Shown one piece after another: positions 32,988-47,405 of a stretch of DNA of 64,000 nucleotides. Both the position numbers and the translations under genes were made by a program. Positions within the stretch are counted from its first letter, which is position 1. Each line of letters starts with the position of its first letter. The DNA is taken from the NCBI GenBank assembly GCA_026168455.1, contig CM047425.1, positions 4,996,001-5,060,000 on the forward strand, read 5' to 3'. The notes below the pieces were generated by a model. It saw only the letters and a program-made list of their open reading frames with translations, was not told the DNA's origin and did no database searches. The DNA is from Theocolax elegans (taxonomy: Eukaryota > Arthropoda > Insecta > Hymenoptera > Cerocephalidae).

Positions 32988-34343
32988 ATGTCAATTGTTG
33001 CTCGAGTATGCGAGAAGAGTGTTCACTCTTTTAAACCAAAATTAAACAGTGTCACGCATGTCCGTACAGTCAAGTGGAGAATTCCAAATACTTTTGTAGG
33101 CAAAACAGACAAAGGTAATACATTCTATTTTATTGTTTATTGACTAATTTAATTTTGTATGAACATTCGTAGATCAGGTAAATTGTTAACATTTATTTTT
33201 TCGTTTCTCAATAACTAATATGTTAAATGTATTTTATATTAAAATACCTTTGTAATTATAAAATTAATGAATATTTAAATGCAATCATATCTTATAATTT
33301 CAATATTATGATTATTGATTTTGAATATGAGATATATGAATATTGATTTTTTAGATGGCTTTCGAATTTTAAGTTTACTTCCTCCAAAAGCAGAAAAAAA
33401 GGAGAGGGTTCAAAAAAAATTCATACCTTTGCCTCCAAGATCGGAACAGATGAAAGTGGATCAAGATTGGCCATCGGTTTGGCCAGCTCAAAGAATGTTT
33501 CATCCTGCTGTTGTTCCTCTTCCCATTAGACAGGGATACCCATTAAAAGATCAAGCTCCACCATCAAAATATGGCAATGCTGAATTAATGAAAATACCTA
33601 ATTTTTTGCATTTGACCCCACCTGCCATCAAAAGACATTGCGAAGCATTGAAACAATTTTGTACAGATTGGCCTGAAGGTTTAGAAACTGAAGAGGATTT
33701 AACTAAACATTTTCCTCTGGAAGTGATTAGTTCTGATTATTGCTATTCAGGACCATCGATTAGAGATCCATTGGCAAGGATCGTCAGTTTTAGAGTAAAA
33801 TTATCTAGTTTAACACTCGATGCACATGCAAAAGATAAATTGTTAAGGTTATTAGGAAATAGATATGATCCAAATACAGATTTAATAACTATTGTAGCTG
33901 ACCGATGTCCAATGAGGAAACAGAATTATGATTATGCAGAATACCTTTTGACTGCAGTATACCATGAATCTTGGGTATGTTTGATGAAATAATTGTGTAA
34001 ACTTAAAATGTCAGCTATATAATTCTATATTAAACCTTTTACTTGTATGTTTTTATATTTTTAGCGTAAAGAAGACTGGGAAGATGAGAAAACTCTAGCA
34101 GACATGGAATATTATGATTGGGATAAAAATCAAAGTAGGAAAAATTTGGTAACAATATATACTTGGCCAGAAATTCCTCAAGATTATGATTATGAACAAA
34201 TACCACATGCAACAGAATACAAAATAGCTGTCACAGATCTAATTAACAATGGTGAAGATGAACACTCTATAAACAAGTATAAAGAAGCTGTTAGAAAATT
34301 GTTATTTTTGAAATCTAAAGATGAAAATTCGAATGATGAATAA
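32988..34343 (+). CDS. mRpS35: Mitochondrial small ribosomal subunit protein mS35 (MRPS35), 341 aa
   Basis: This is a component of the mitochondrial ribosome small subunit. Exons 32988-33114, 33355-33974, 34065-34343; GT-AG, phases consistent. The N-terminus ([12 protein letters not shown]...) is basic and serine-containing, as in a mitochondrial presequence. The body carries the family-specific stretch [19 protein letters not shown], then [33 protein letters not shown] and the strongly conserved [20 protein letters not shown] near residues 225-245. The third exon gives W-E-D-E-K and [13 protein letters not shown]. Human MRPS35 is about 320 residues, so length fits. AATAAATAAA overlapping the stop codon can serve as polyadenylation signal. 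Confidence 0.95.
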
Positions 34344-34863
34344 ATAAATTTGTTAAATTTTATAAATATTCAAGAAATTATTATCCTTAAAAATCTGAAC
34401 CTAAGGCAAATATATTGTAAATAGTTATAAAATAATTTATATCGAAACTATGTATACAGAACTAATTCATATTATTTTATTTTGAATTAAAAATTACTTT
34501 TTATTTTATATTTAAATAATAATTACATTTTACGATTGTAAAATAAATTAAAAGAAATTATTAAAAAATATTGCGTATACTTAATGCGTTTTTATACGTT
34601 TGGTAATTCTGTCATTTGGTAAAAAGTGGAGAAAATATTTTCAATTTTATTTAGATAAGTGAATTTATATTGTATATATTGAATACGCTTTGCATTATAG
34701 TAATAAGAATGCGTAAATAAAATAGCAAAAGATTTGTTAAAACGAGGTATTTCCTTCTTTCTTGGAAAAAAGGTACCAAATTCAAATTTAAATTAAAATA
34801 TAGACCGTGACGAATAAATAGACCGCCCCAATGATTGTCTGCGAGCACGCAAACGATCTTTTA
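34344..34863. other. Spacer between mRpS35 and the next gene
   Basis: No coding sequence was seen. The last 60 bases become GC-richer and lead into a TATA box. Confidence 0.5.
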
Positions 34864-34869
34864 TATAAA
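34864..34869 (+). promoter_or_regulatory. TATA box
   Basis: TATAAA in the context TTTTATATAAACGAGCG, about 60 bases upstream of the ATG at 34927. Expected transcription start is about 34890-34900. A tiny upstream ATG-TGT-TGA lies in the presumed leader. Confidence 0.5.
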
Positions 34870-34926
34870 CGAGCGACAGACCTAAGGTACTTTTGTGAGT
34901 TCAAATACAATATGTGTTGAAGCACG

Positions 34927-35878
34927 ATGCATGACTTTTTGGTACGTAAACGATCATTTTTTTTGTTATCGAGTCTAAAAATTAAAAACTATTTTGTTAA
35001 ACAAATTGCAAAAAGTACGTGAATTATTAAAAACGAGTAAAGGAAAAAACAATTTTTCTCTAATATTATGGTGCACTGCAACATTGGAAAATTCGCAGGA
35101 CTTCTTTTCGATCAACACGACAAGCCTTCCGGATTTGACGACCCAGTGGCTGAGTAAACGTAAAATCGATGGAGAACATCGAAATTTTGATGGAACGGTA
35201 AAAGATATTACCAACGAGCCGAGGAGTTATTACAGCAACGTTCCTACCCCTTTTATCCCGTAAGTAAAAATAGAAACCAAAATACAAAAAAATGGTTACA
35301 TACTTAAAAATAAGAAAATTATATAATTCTAAATAAATTAAAAATATTTATTATTAATTTAAATCACATTTAATACTTATACACAAACAAAAACTATTAA
35401 AAAATTTTAAACAATTGTTTTAAATGACTTAACATTGGATTTAAAAGATTTAAATAATATATATGTATATAATAATATAAACTGACATTTATATAATATT
35501 TTAATGTCAAAATCTTAAAAGTACCTTCGCATGTTTTATTGTAGAGCTTTCGACCCAATCAGTGTATTAGCTTCATTAGCATTTTTAGCTTTTCTTCTAC
35601 AATCTTTTGCTGCACTGTTCGATCGTACAAGATCGATTATACCTACGATCATCAGTAGCAGGCAATCAAACTCGGAATATGGAGAACGATTCGTCGATAC
35701 AGAGAAGAGAGTCTTGCGTGCTCTGGAGGAATATGTACGCATTATTTTTTGTTTATCTCTTTATATTAAATAGTTTCTATTTAACTTTAATCAACTGAAC
35801 AATTTTCGTTTTTTATAGGCTAGTCTCAGTAATGACTTACTGGACAATGAGAGAAAAAACAAAAAATCCACTCTCTAA
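34927..35878 (+). CDS. Small single-pass membrane protein of unknown function (141 aa)
   Basis: Four-exon model: 34927-34941, 35099-35259, 35545-35734, 35819-35878. All junctions are GT-AG (donors GTACGT, GTAAGT, GTACGC) and the phases fit through to the stop. Exon 1 codes only MHDFL; it is supported by the strong donor, the TATA box upstream and the in-phase acceptor TTCGCAG. The protein has a polar N-terminal half (LTTQWLSKRKIDGEHRNFDG), one hydrophobic segment (ISVLASLAFLAFLLQSFAAL) and a charged C-terminal tail with RVLRALEEYASLSNDLLDN and ERKNKKSTL. I do not recognise the family. The start is the least certain part; the exon 2-4 chain is firmer. Confidence 0.65.
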
Positions 35879-36711
35879 GTTCGTTTCAACTTCCTGCACA
35901 TAGGATATTGTAGAAATATTATTTTTATACAAATATTTATTACATTTGCTTTCGAAATATTACAATACTTTGATCTAATTATACGATAACTTCTCGCAGA
36001 TCGCACGCAAAAAGATATCAAGTATAAATTAAATTGCTTGATAACAAATTAGTAATTTGTGTTAAAAATTATTACAATTATCAGTCGTGAACGTGTACCA
36101 CGAAACGTAACTTAAAGAATTAATTAATGTAAATGTTAAATTAACATATAGTTCTTAAAATGTAACCAGTCGAGTTAATTATGGCAGAGGAGGTAACACG
36201 CCTCTTAATGAAAATTTTGTGATCCACGAATCATGTATAAAAATATATATATATATAATATTTTTGAAATAAATAAATTTTTTACTAAATGTTTGTTTAT
36301 ATAAAATCGTAATATTATTGAGAATAGTTTTGATTTTATTAATTATTGGTCATTTAAGTGATAAATATTTGGTAGTGTTTTATATTTCCAAAATCTTTAC
36401 CATTAAAGTGTAAAGGTTGAACCTTTCGTTTCTTTTTTATTATTAAAAGATATCGTTACCCGCGATTTCAAAAGCTAGATTTATCTAATTACTTAATATA
36501 AATTTCATAGTATTTTAATTAATGAATTGAAAATGTTAAAAATATATACATGGCTTCCTTTATACAGCTCCAAGAACTCAAACTGGGTTACTGTTACTCC
36601 TTGCTTACCAAGGCACTCGAGTAGAAGGTAAAACTGCTCTGTAAAAATTTAAATTACCTTTTTACAATGGCGTAATACACTTATTATTTTTAATAAATAT
36701 AAAATTGAAGC
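35879..36711. other. Convergent 3' spacer
   Basis: The interval lies between the stop codons of the small membrane protein (plus) and the kinesin (minus). It should hold both 3' UTRs. It includes a short TA-repeat near 36245 and no supported gene. Confidence 0.5.
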
Positions 36712-39333
36712 TTACTTAGTTTGTTGTTTTTGAACACCATTGGGTTTCTGATAGGGATGTGAAATCGTAAGTCCTCTCCTTTCTTTCCCTCTCATTGCCT
36801 TTAACGTTGCATCCGACTGATCTCCGTTATATGTCGTATTAATTAAGGGTTTTGTCCTATCAGCTTTCAATTTATTTAAAATAGCTATACTTTTCGCAGT
36901 CATGGTAGGTCTAGGAAACTCTTTACTATTTTCCTTTCCATTCTGTAAAGGTCCATTTGTTTCTAATTTATTTGTTGGTGAAATTTTCTTAGCTTGCTTA
37001 GCTGGTGACCTGGAATTTACTTGGTTTTTACTATCGGATAAAACACGTTTTTTACCTTTAGATTCCGTTAAGCAAAAAGTGTTATTCAGTTTATTTGGTT
37101 CTACATCCAAATTTCCATTTTCGATTACATGGACCGGGTCATTACTGAGCGTTATCGTTGAATTCAATATTTCATCCGTTTCTGTAACGTCATTCTTTGG
37201 AGTAGTACAATTGAATGTTGTACTTAGAATCTCTGTAGATGATACATTTTGAATTTCTTCATCGTCTGAATTAATTTCTAACGATTCTGGCATAGAATTA
37301 TTTCGTGGATTTATGAGACCTTGAACGCTTAAGCACGTCGTGCTGTAAAAATCTTCTTCTTGCTTATTTATGTTCAAGTCTGACCATTTAATATTTCTTA
37401 TTCCTTCCAAAGATTTAACTAATTGTTTAAATTCTTGTTTTAATTTTTCCGTTATTGTACCGCCGCCTCTCAGCATATTATAATAGTTTTGTAAAGTGGA
37501 ACTCATCATTTTTACCATTGTGGACACTGATTGCATTTCACATTGTTGTAGACTATTTATTTTCTTAGCATGTTCAAATTGTTGCTGCATTCTTGCTGTA
37601 TCAATTTCAGCATTTAACAAATTAACTTTATCCTCTACTTTTTCATATAAATTTCTATTTTTAACGTCTAAAATAACTTCTGCAAGATTATCTTCTACTT
37701 TGCATAGATCGTCCCAAACTGATTTCATTTGTAATTTGATTCCTTCTCTCTGTCGTTTGAAATATTGTAGAGATTTATTTACTCGCGACTTCCCACTAGC
37801 ATTTTGTTCCTCAAGATTTACAACTTCAACAGCAGTTGTTAAATTATGTAATCTACTGTCTGCAGCTTTTTTATACAAAATTCTACAATACAAAATTTTA
37901 TCTGAACTTTCCAAAGATAGTATTTTTTCATTTAACATTCGCTTTTTATCATAAAGATCTGTAAGTTTACCATTTATTTCTATTAGTATGCGAGTTTGTT
38001 CTTCATCATTTACTAAGTTTTGGGGTACAATAGTTGCAGTTATGGAACCATTCTCATAAGCTAATAATTTTTGTTTCAATGTTTCAAGTTCCCTCTTTTG
38101 ATCTTCAACCATTTTAATGTAGCCAGAAACATGCATCTGGCAAGATACAATATTTTTCTTAACACTAGTTTTAATTTTCTTAGCTCTATTTGCATATCTT
38201 AGAGTATTATATGTATCTTCAAAACTTGCACTAGAAGGACTAATATTTGCTATCATCACTGTTTGACAGTTACCACCTAAAGAATCCTTTAAGAGACGAG
38301 TTAATTTTGAATCACGATAAGGAATGTGTTTGATGCCATCAGCCAAATTGTTGATGCAATTTCCAAGAGCTAATAGTGACTTGTTTATGTTTGCTCCTTC
38401 TTTAAATCTGGCACCTTTGCAACCTGTTGCTGACGCTCTTTCAGAACCAGCTAGATCTATCATAGATAATTTTACCTGTTTTACTTGACCATCCATTCTG
38501 CTGGAAATATTAACGTACACTTGAAAAACTGCATGACTTCTACTACTCTCTTGGTTAGCATCTGTAGCATGCTGTGTACGATTTTTATTTCCTTTCGCTA
38601 AAAGAGTCAGTAATTCTTCTGCATTATGAATGGTAATAATTTTTAAACCTGCAACAATAACACCAGCTCTATCTTCTCTTAGATGCAAAGGTCCAATTTT
38701 GTGTAATAAATCTTGAACATTTTCATTATAAATTTCTAAATACGAAACACCAAGATTAAAGTCTTTAGTGTCTTTTTGCAATTCAATCTGTGCAAAAAGT
38801 TCAGCCATAGTACGGTATGTAATGCCTGGATCTCCATCTTTTCCAAGCATTGTGTGAGTCTTTCCTGCTCCTGTTGCTCCATAGGCAAATACTGAACAAT
38901 TGTAGCCATCTAATAAACTTGCAATTAAATCTCTTGTACTTCCCTCATAAACATCAATATTAGAACTACTTGTACCAAATATTCTGTCAAAAACAAATTG
39001 TAATTCCTTATTTTGTTTCTTTAACAAATCGCGACCTTTTTGTACAACTCCTCTGTAAAAGAAGGGATTTTCCTCTTCTTTAGGATCAAAAATTAACATA
39101 TTATCATCTATGATTTTCACAACAGTTCGGTAGTTATCTTGCAACTCCTTATCATTGTGAGGTCTAACTCTAACAATTACTTTAATACTTGTCTGTGCAG
39201 AATCACTACGTATCGTGGCTGTACTTCCACTTGTACTTGGTTTAATTCCAGTTCCGGAAAAGCGTCGTTTTGCTAACTTTTTTGCTTTATTAGGCGAAAG
39301 TGCCTTGGTCAAATCTCTTCGATTGAACACCAT
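36712..39333 (-). CDS. KIF18A: Kinesin-8 family motor (KIF18A / Klp67A-like), 873 aa
   Basis: This is a plus-end-directed microtubule motor and depolymerase that limits spindle microtubule length and aligns chromosomes. One uninterrupted exon encodes 873 residues. The motor domain spans about residues 50-390: IKVIVRVRPHN, P-loop GATGAGKT at 152-159, switch I SSRSH at 263-267, switch II DLAGSE at 293-298, HIPYRDSKLTRLLKDSLGGN and NTLRYANRAKKIK. The family-typical ILVFDP-like segment (LIFDPKEEE) and long loop 2 support kinesin-8. The neck and coiled-coil region follows (about 395-470, 560-660). The tail is basic, with KKRVL, SPAKQAKK and GKERRG, which can be nuclear-localisation and microtubule-binding elements. 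A 48-residue basic N-terminal extension precedes the motor. It is divergent with the PDP gene. Confidence 0.95.
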   Translation of the reverse strand: MVFNRRDLTKALSPNKAKKLAKRRFSGTGIKPSTSGSTATIRSDSAQTSIKVIVRVRPHNDKELQDNYRTVVKIIDDNMLIFDPKEEENPFFYRGVVQKGRDLLKKQNKELQFVFDRIFGTSSSNIDVYEGSTRDLIASLLDGYNCSVFAYGATGAGKTHTMLGKDGDPGITYRTMAELFAQIELQKDTKDFNLGVSYLEIYNENVQDLLHKIGPLHLREDRAGVIVAGLKIITIHNAEELLTLLAKGNKNRTQHATDANQESSRSHAVFQVYVNISSRMDGQVKQVKLSMIDLAGSERASATGCKGARFKEGANINKSLLALGNCINNLADGIKHIPYRDSKLTRLLKDSLGGNCQTVMIANISPSSASFEDTYNTLRYANRAKKIKTSVKKNIVSCQMHVSGYIKMVEDQKRELETLKQKLLAYENGSITATIVPQNLVNDEEQTRILIEINGKLTDLYDKKRMLNEKILSLESSDKILYCRILYKKAADSRLHNLTTAVEVVNLEEQNASGKSRVNKSLQYFKRQREGIKLQMKSVWDDLCKVEDNLAEVILDVKNRNLYEKVEDKVNLLNAEIDTARMQQQFEHAKKINSLQQCEMQSVSTMVKMMSSTLQNYYNMLRGGGTITEKLKQEFKQLVKSLEGIRNIKWSDLNINKQEEDFYSTTCLSVQGLINPRNNSMPESLEINSDDEEIQNVSSTEILSTTFNCTTPKNDVTETDEILNSTITLSNDPVHVIENGNLDVEPNKLNNTFCLTESKGKKRVLSDSKNQVNSRSPAKQAKKISPTNKLETNGPLQNGKENSKEFPRPTMTAKSIAILNKLKADRTKPLINTTYNGDQSDATLKAMRGKERRGLTISHPYQKPNGVQKQQTK

Positions 39334-41474
39334 TTTTACTTCTGGTTATGCCGTGGTCACTGAGTCACCAGGCTTACCTTTAAAAAATTATTAATATATT
39401 TATTATTATCATGATCACAAAAATTGTAAATTATAATAAGATAATATTATTTTCTTTTTTAAATTCAATTTTTCAAAATGTTAGAGTTTAGTACTAATAC
39501 CTTATTTAATTAAAGAAACGTAAGTTTACAAAATAAAATAACACATTTTGTTCAATTTTTATTTTTTAAATAAATTGTTAAAAAAAAATTACAAAACTAT
39601 TGCAAATAAAAATTTAAAAGTGCATTATATTATAAAAAGTAGCTTTTTACTTATGTAATATGTACTTATTTTAAGCTATTCTTACAACATAATAAATTTG
39701 AATGTATCAAATAATAGGTATATTATTTGCAATTTTAAATTATTGTTTTATATTTGCAATATATTTTTGAATCCATAATTTATGAATTAATAAAAGAAAT
39801 TAATAAATAATAAAAAAGGAAGTAACGTTTAATATCTTCTGAGAGAAAATGTTAAAAAATGTATTAGAACCCACTGCCCAGTAACCAAAATGAATAAACA
39901 AGATTACAAAAGCATACTCCTACTACTAAAGTACTAAGTGACTGTATGTACGTATATGTATGTCTATATATATGTATACGTATATACTTTAATAATAGTA
40001 AATATGCGTGAGAAAAATAAATATTGTTGAATGAACGCTTATGTGAAATTTTTTCACTCAACATAAAAGTAATAATAACATGCAAACAAAACTACTTGAA
40101 AAGTCATCCCAGTGCATTTCCCGGACTCAACATATAAGAATCCTTCAATGAATATATTTCGGGAGACGCGCGGGACAGGACCACTTTCAGACATATATAT
40201 AATCAGTAGGGGGTAACCAGATAGAAAGTGACAGGAGACGCTATTAAAAAAATGAAGAAAATTTATAGGAAGTACAAACAATCTTTGTTCATAATCATAT
40301 TAATTAATTAAAATACGTACCAGTGGTTTGGTTTGAAATCTCAACGAGATTCTTTGATGGTTGGTAATAAAGAAAAACAGAACACACCGAAGAAAACTCC
40401 TCACACGCCGTTCCTTTAACAGGAGGCAACAAGCTTAACTCGGATCGACCGTTAACGCGGTGACTGCACCCCACACAGGCCACAGGCTTCAAAATTCAAA
40501 CGGTAAGTTTTTCGAGAACAACGATAGTTGCGCTCAAATCGGATAATTATATATAGACTCCCTTCTTCTAAACTTTGGCTTCGTCGGTCGCCATATTGAA
40601 TTTATCAAAACCGTTTTCACAGTCAGATTCGTACTTGTTATTTTAACAATATATATTAATTAGCGATCGGTACAAAATTTATCCAAAAAAAAAAATAATT
40701 ACGAGACAAAATAATGTACGATTGCTAAAATGTATTTTACAGTACGATACAATTTTTATTGCGATTATATTATTATAATTTGGAGAACACGCGATATCAG
40801 CTGATAATTATGCGCGGGATAATTCAAATTCGTGAGAGCCAAAGTATATTATTTCGTTAAATTATTCCATTTAATATCAATTATTACAAAATGAAATTAA
40901 CATTTGAAAATGTAATTTAAATTGTTCTTTGAAGCAAAGCTAAATACTTGATAAATTTCGTAGATTCATCAATATATTTTATAGTAATGTACTAAATACA
41001 TACACACATTATTTAAATGTTTGCATACGTTAATATACGGATACGGAGCTATTTGTACACCGAGTGCAATGATCTCCGATTGGGTATCTTGTGTAAGAGC
41101 TCGCGGATGAGAGCCGTGCTGTTATATCGCGCTCGATAAACGCGGCATGCAACATTGTTTCCTACCCCCGCGAGAGAGAGAAAATTCCACGCTATCGGGA
41201 TTCGCGCGTGGATACATATATAACTGCAAAATACATTGGCGGAGCATGCGTCTTTAAAAATAGACGTCGCAAAAAGTACGAGGCAATATGAAGATGAAGA
41301 TGTGCGTATAAGCGCGCTTTTATAACCTCCAAGAGGAAGGTACGTGTAGAGAGTGCAAGAGAGAGAAGAGAGAAAGAGAGAGAGGCCGCAAAGTAATCTG
41401 CAAATGCAGGAAAATCAGAAAAAGGAAATTTACACGAGATCGTTGAAAATATTGTTGGATCGTCCGACAATAGG
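39334..41474. other. Divergent intergenic region between kinesin-8 and PDP
   Basis: The interval contains the 5' flanks of both genes. At 40591-40604 the minus strand reads AATATGGCGACCG, which resembles the ATGGCGGC initiator-proximal motif of housekeeping promoters. A GA-rich stretch occupies 41350-41390. A strand-specific exon in the 5' UTR of the kinesin is possible but could not be placed. No protein-coding exon was supported. Confidence 0.45.
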
Positions 41475-43585
41475 ATGGTCTTGCGGATCTCGATTTTTAA
41501 GCACCTAGCTAAAAATTCTTACAACTTCAAGGTCAAACATCCTTGGGGTAATCACGAGGAATTATGCACACGTACCTATGTAAATTTACCTCGTCTTACA
41601 CCTCAGGAGGTAAATAATATTATTATTTTTCTCAATATACTTTAGCTTTTTCTATTTACAAGTTTTGTTTTAAAGGTCACCGATGTATTGCAAGCTAATG
41701 AATTTGCCAAAGAATTTACTGGTCCCAACTCGGTCAAGAGTTACGATTCTAATCAATTAGCTTCCAACAATCCCATTGAAGATACTAGATCCGAAGCAAG
41801 ATGTCTTCTTACAAATGGTATATTAATTTATTTTCCATTTTTCTTAACTATCTTATCTAATCAATTGATGACTTTTTGTTTTTGTACAATTTGTAGGAAT
41901 TCTATTGGGAGTGTTCGATGGTCATGGTGGCAGTGCTTGTGCTCAAGTTATATCAAAACGCCTTTTAAACTATATCTCGGCTTGCTTACTACCTCCAAAT
42001 ATACTGCAAACATTCTTGGAATCAATTATCGCTGGAAAGAACTCCCAGTTACTTGAGACATTCAATGACAAGGCAAAATTTATTGATGAAATTAATGAAT
42101 TGTATCAAACTAGTTTTATTAATTTTTTAAAGGACTTAATGGAAAATGATCCTGGGAAAGAATTTCAAATGGAAACAGCCATAGAAAATGCATTTCTCAG
42201 GCTTGACAATGATATTTCAGTTGAAGCTCTTAATGCAAAGGGCAAAAATATTGCGAGAACACTTTCAATTGCTGTGTCAGGTGCTGTTGCTGCAGTCGCA
42301 CATATTGATGGACCACATTTACATGTTGCTAATGTAGGAGACTGCCAAGTAGTTTTAGGAGTTCTCTCTGGTATGTATTTATTTTGTACTATAGGTAAAT
42401 TATTATAATGTAGTATATATAGCTAATACTAAATGATGCAACTAAAGCATAAAAATAATTCAATGAAACATAGATAAAGAAAATATATGTAAACTTTACA
42501 TAAGTTCACTCGTGTTTATTGAATTTATCAATCTATTAGTAGAATAAATTATTCTTATACATATTTATATTGAATGTCAAACTTATTTTAAGATGAAATT
42601 TAAATTTATTTTAAATGTATGTAAACAAAGTAAAGTAAGATACTTTAACATTTTGATTATCTATTTTTATATGATCCCAAAAGATTCATTATTATAAATG
42701 TAGTGGTTTCTTGGATATGTAGATTTGTTATCTTAAATGATGAAGAGGTATAATTTTAGCATCTGCTACTGATATATATATACACATAAATTATATATGT
42801 AAATTAATTAATTGATTGCTTTCAGAGAGTGATGGATGGTCAGCTAAAATGATGTCAATAGAACATAATGCTGACAATCGCGCAGAAGTCGAAAGAATAT
42901 TCTCAGAACATCCAGCAAGTGAAAAGTCAACTGTCATAAAAATGGATCGTCTTTTGGGTCAATTAGCGCCGCTTCGATCAATGGGAGATTTTCGCTATAA
43001 ATGGAGTCATGAAATTATGGAAAGAAAGGTAGTACCAGCTTATGGTGAAAGTGCAATACCTCCCAACTACTATACTCCGCCGTACCTGACTGCGAAACCG
43101 GAAGTTAAATATCACAGACTGACGCCTAGAGATAAATTTTTAATTATAGGTATTTATCTAATTAATAATATAAATAAATTAAAAATAAATATTTTACTGC
43201 GTATTATAAAACAATTAAATTTGTAGCTTCTGATGGACTATGGGATTTAATTTCTCCACTGGAAGCTGTACGACTTGTTGGTGAACATATGAGTGGCAAA
43301 GTAACTCTAAGTCCATTACGACTACCTCGAAAAAATATGAAATTATCAGAAATCAACGAAATGCTTTTACACCGAAAAGAAGGATTGAAAAAGAAACCTT
43401 TAGATGGCAATGCAGCTACACATTTACTAAGAAACGCTTTAGGTGGAACAGAGCGTGGAATCGACCATACTAAAATATCAAAAATGTTAACATTACCAAG
43501 TGAAGTTGTAAGATTGTTTAGGGATGATATTACAGTAACTGTTGTATACATGGATTCAGAGTTTCTAAGACACTGTCCTCCATAA
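41475..43585 (+). CDS. Pdp: Pyruvate dehydrogenase phosphatase, PP2C family (477 aa)
   Basis: This mitochondrial PP2C-type serine/threonine phosphatase dephosphorylates the E1-alpha subunit and reactivates the pyruvate dehydrogenase complex. Exons 41475-41609, 41676-41817, 41897-42370, 42826-43149, 43227-43585; phases fit and give 477 residues. Seen: basic N-terminus suited to mitochondrial import, SYDSNQLASNNPIEDTRSEARCL (the SNQL.AN.PIEDRRS signature of PDP), metal-binding GVFDGHGG (DGHGG at 100-104), RLDNDIS, AVSGAVAAVAHID, HVANVGDC, the PDP-specific DRLLGQLAPLRSMGDFRYKW, PPNYYTPPYLTA, ASDGLWD at 359-365 and RDDITVTVV near the end. Catalytic Asp residues are all present. The polyadenylation signal AATAAA at 43695-43700 follows. 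Confidence 0.95.
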
Positions 43586-43694
43586 TTGAAATGGTCGCTA
43601 CTTTTTTACTGTACTTGAATATAAATGTTGTTTCAAGTGTTTTATGAAACCGTTTAATTATTACTGTGTAGAGCTTGTTATTTATTTAATTAAC

Positions 43695-43700
43695 AATAAA
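43695..43700 (+). terminator. Polyadenylation signal of the PDP gene
   Basis: AATAAA about 110 bases after the PDP stop codon, in an A/T-rich 3' UTR. Confidence 0.5.
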
Positions 43701-44302
43701 AATAATTTACATAAGAACAATGTTCTCTGATTATTTTTAACACATTACAATACACATTGAATCTAGCTGTTTAAAATTCTCTCTAAAAATGTGTAATAAA
43801 CACAAGTTATAAGGTAAAAATGTATAGTAAAAAAGCTTCCTATTTTTTTTCTTTACATATTTAAAAAAATACAATATTATTAAGCAATCAAAACAAAAAT
43901 AAAAATAAAACTGTTTTTTTAAAACAAAAACCATTATAATTGTTCCATCAAAAAGATGAAATCTGCCATACATTAACTGATTGCAATATATTATGCGATT
44001 GAAGATAAAAAATAACATATTCATTAGTTTCGATAATTTTAGACATTTTTATCTCAAAATATAGATCATTTTATAGTATGTCGACGCTGCCATTATTGGC
44101 GAGTTGCAAGCTTATTACACACGAGTTTGACGTTTTTAGTACCTCAATTGTTATTTCTTAGAAAGAACAAAAAAGTATCTTTATAACATTCTCATATTCA
44201 TCAAACACGCTGTATGATTTTAAAACAGGAATAAGGCAAGCGCACTCAAATTCAATTTTTGAGTTTCTTTTTATCTTATTCACTCACTATAGAGTATTAA
44301 AA
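43701..44302. other. Convergent spacer between PDP and Vps4
   Basis: This holds the 3' UTR of Vps4 and the PDP 3' flank. It has long A/T runs and no gene. Confidence 0.5.
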
Positions 44303-46515
<2,213 letters not shown>

Positions 46516-47405
46516 GATTATCAACAATAACGACTTGCTCCACCTTGAAAGTAAGTATGTGTCACTCCTTTTCCTAACCTTAAAATTTGATTAACTTTTA
46601 TATATACGTAATTATATTTAGTTAAAAATTAATACGTAAATATACTAAGACAATCGTATTAACGTAATAATTTATACAATTAACGAAATTAAAAGTCGTA
46701 AAATAAAAAATAACCTATCGCAATACAACTCGATATGAAATCCAAAATCAATTCTTACGGATAATATTTATATAGGTACGAGTTTTCTTTCCTTCCTGTC
46801 AAACAGAGATAACCTTCAAAATCTAACTACTGACGGCGTCATGGCAGTCATGACTCTTCAATCTTCTTATAAAATAAAAACAAAATGTCAATTATTCAAA
46901 CTATTCTACAGTTTTATAAATTCATTTCGAAGTATTATAAAATTTTATAAAATCAAACTGTCAATTACGCCTTTACTTTTAGAATCGAGAAGAAAATTAC
47001 ACCTATATACCCCTTTCCATGAACTACGAGGCTCATCATCGTCAGATATTCAGGATTGGGTCATACGCCCTCTTTAGTAAACACTGCAAAATAAAATTAA
47101 AATTATTTGCAAAAATGACGCAGGATCACATTTTCCGGTTACGCTTAACTTTTTATATATAGATAGACATTATATTATTATTAAGATGACATACATTTTT
47201 AAACGTTAGATTTTTCATTTTTCTTGTATAAATGAAAAATGTTAATTTATTCTTTTACATCAATCTAAAAAGTATTCTGTTACAATGGTTAACCTAAAAG
47301 ATTGACAACGTTTTTCTCTTTTTTTTACTTGCTATTCGATTGTATAATTTTGTTACATAAGAATCGTGTGAATTTGTTACTTGTTGTACTTTATAGATAT
47401 AGTTA
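46516..47405. other. Divergent promoter region of Vps4 and DNA primase large subunit
   Basis: No coding exon was established. The missing first exon of the primase gene is expected here or just upstream. A candidate frame at 46841-47077 contains RRKLHLYTPFHELRG but could not be joined in phase. Confidence 0.45.

Noticed and set aside
36902..37954. Plus-strand frames of 116 and 152 residues
   Set aside because: They are antisense to the kinesin-8 coding exon, with low-complexity hydrophobic content typical of reverse complements of Lys/Glu-rich coding sequence.
40304..40492. Minus-strand 62-residue frame upstream of kinesin-8
   Set aside because: It is GC-richer than its surroundings but has no homology and no splice link in phase. 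It is more likely promoter or 5' UTR sequence.
46841..47077. 78-residue plus-strand frame as first exon of PRIM2
   Set aside because: RRKLHLYTPFHELRG looked suggestive, but no donor gives the phase needed to join at 47405 without creating a stop.
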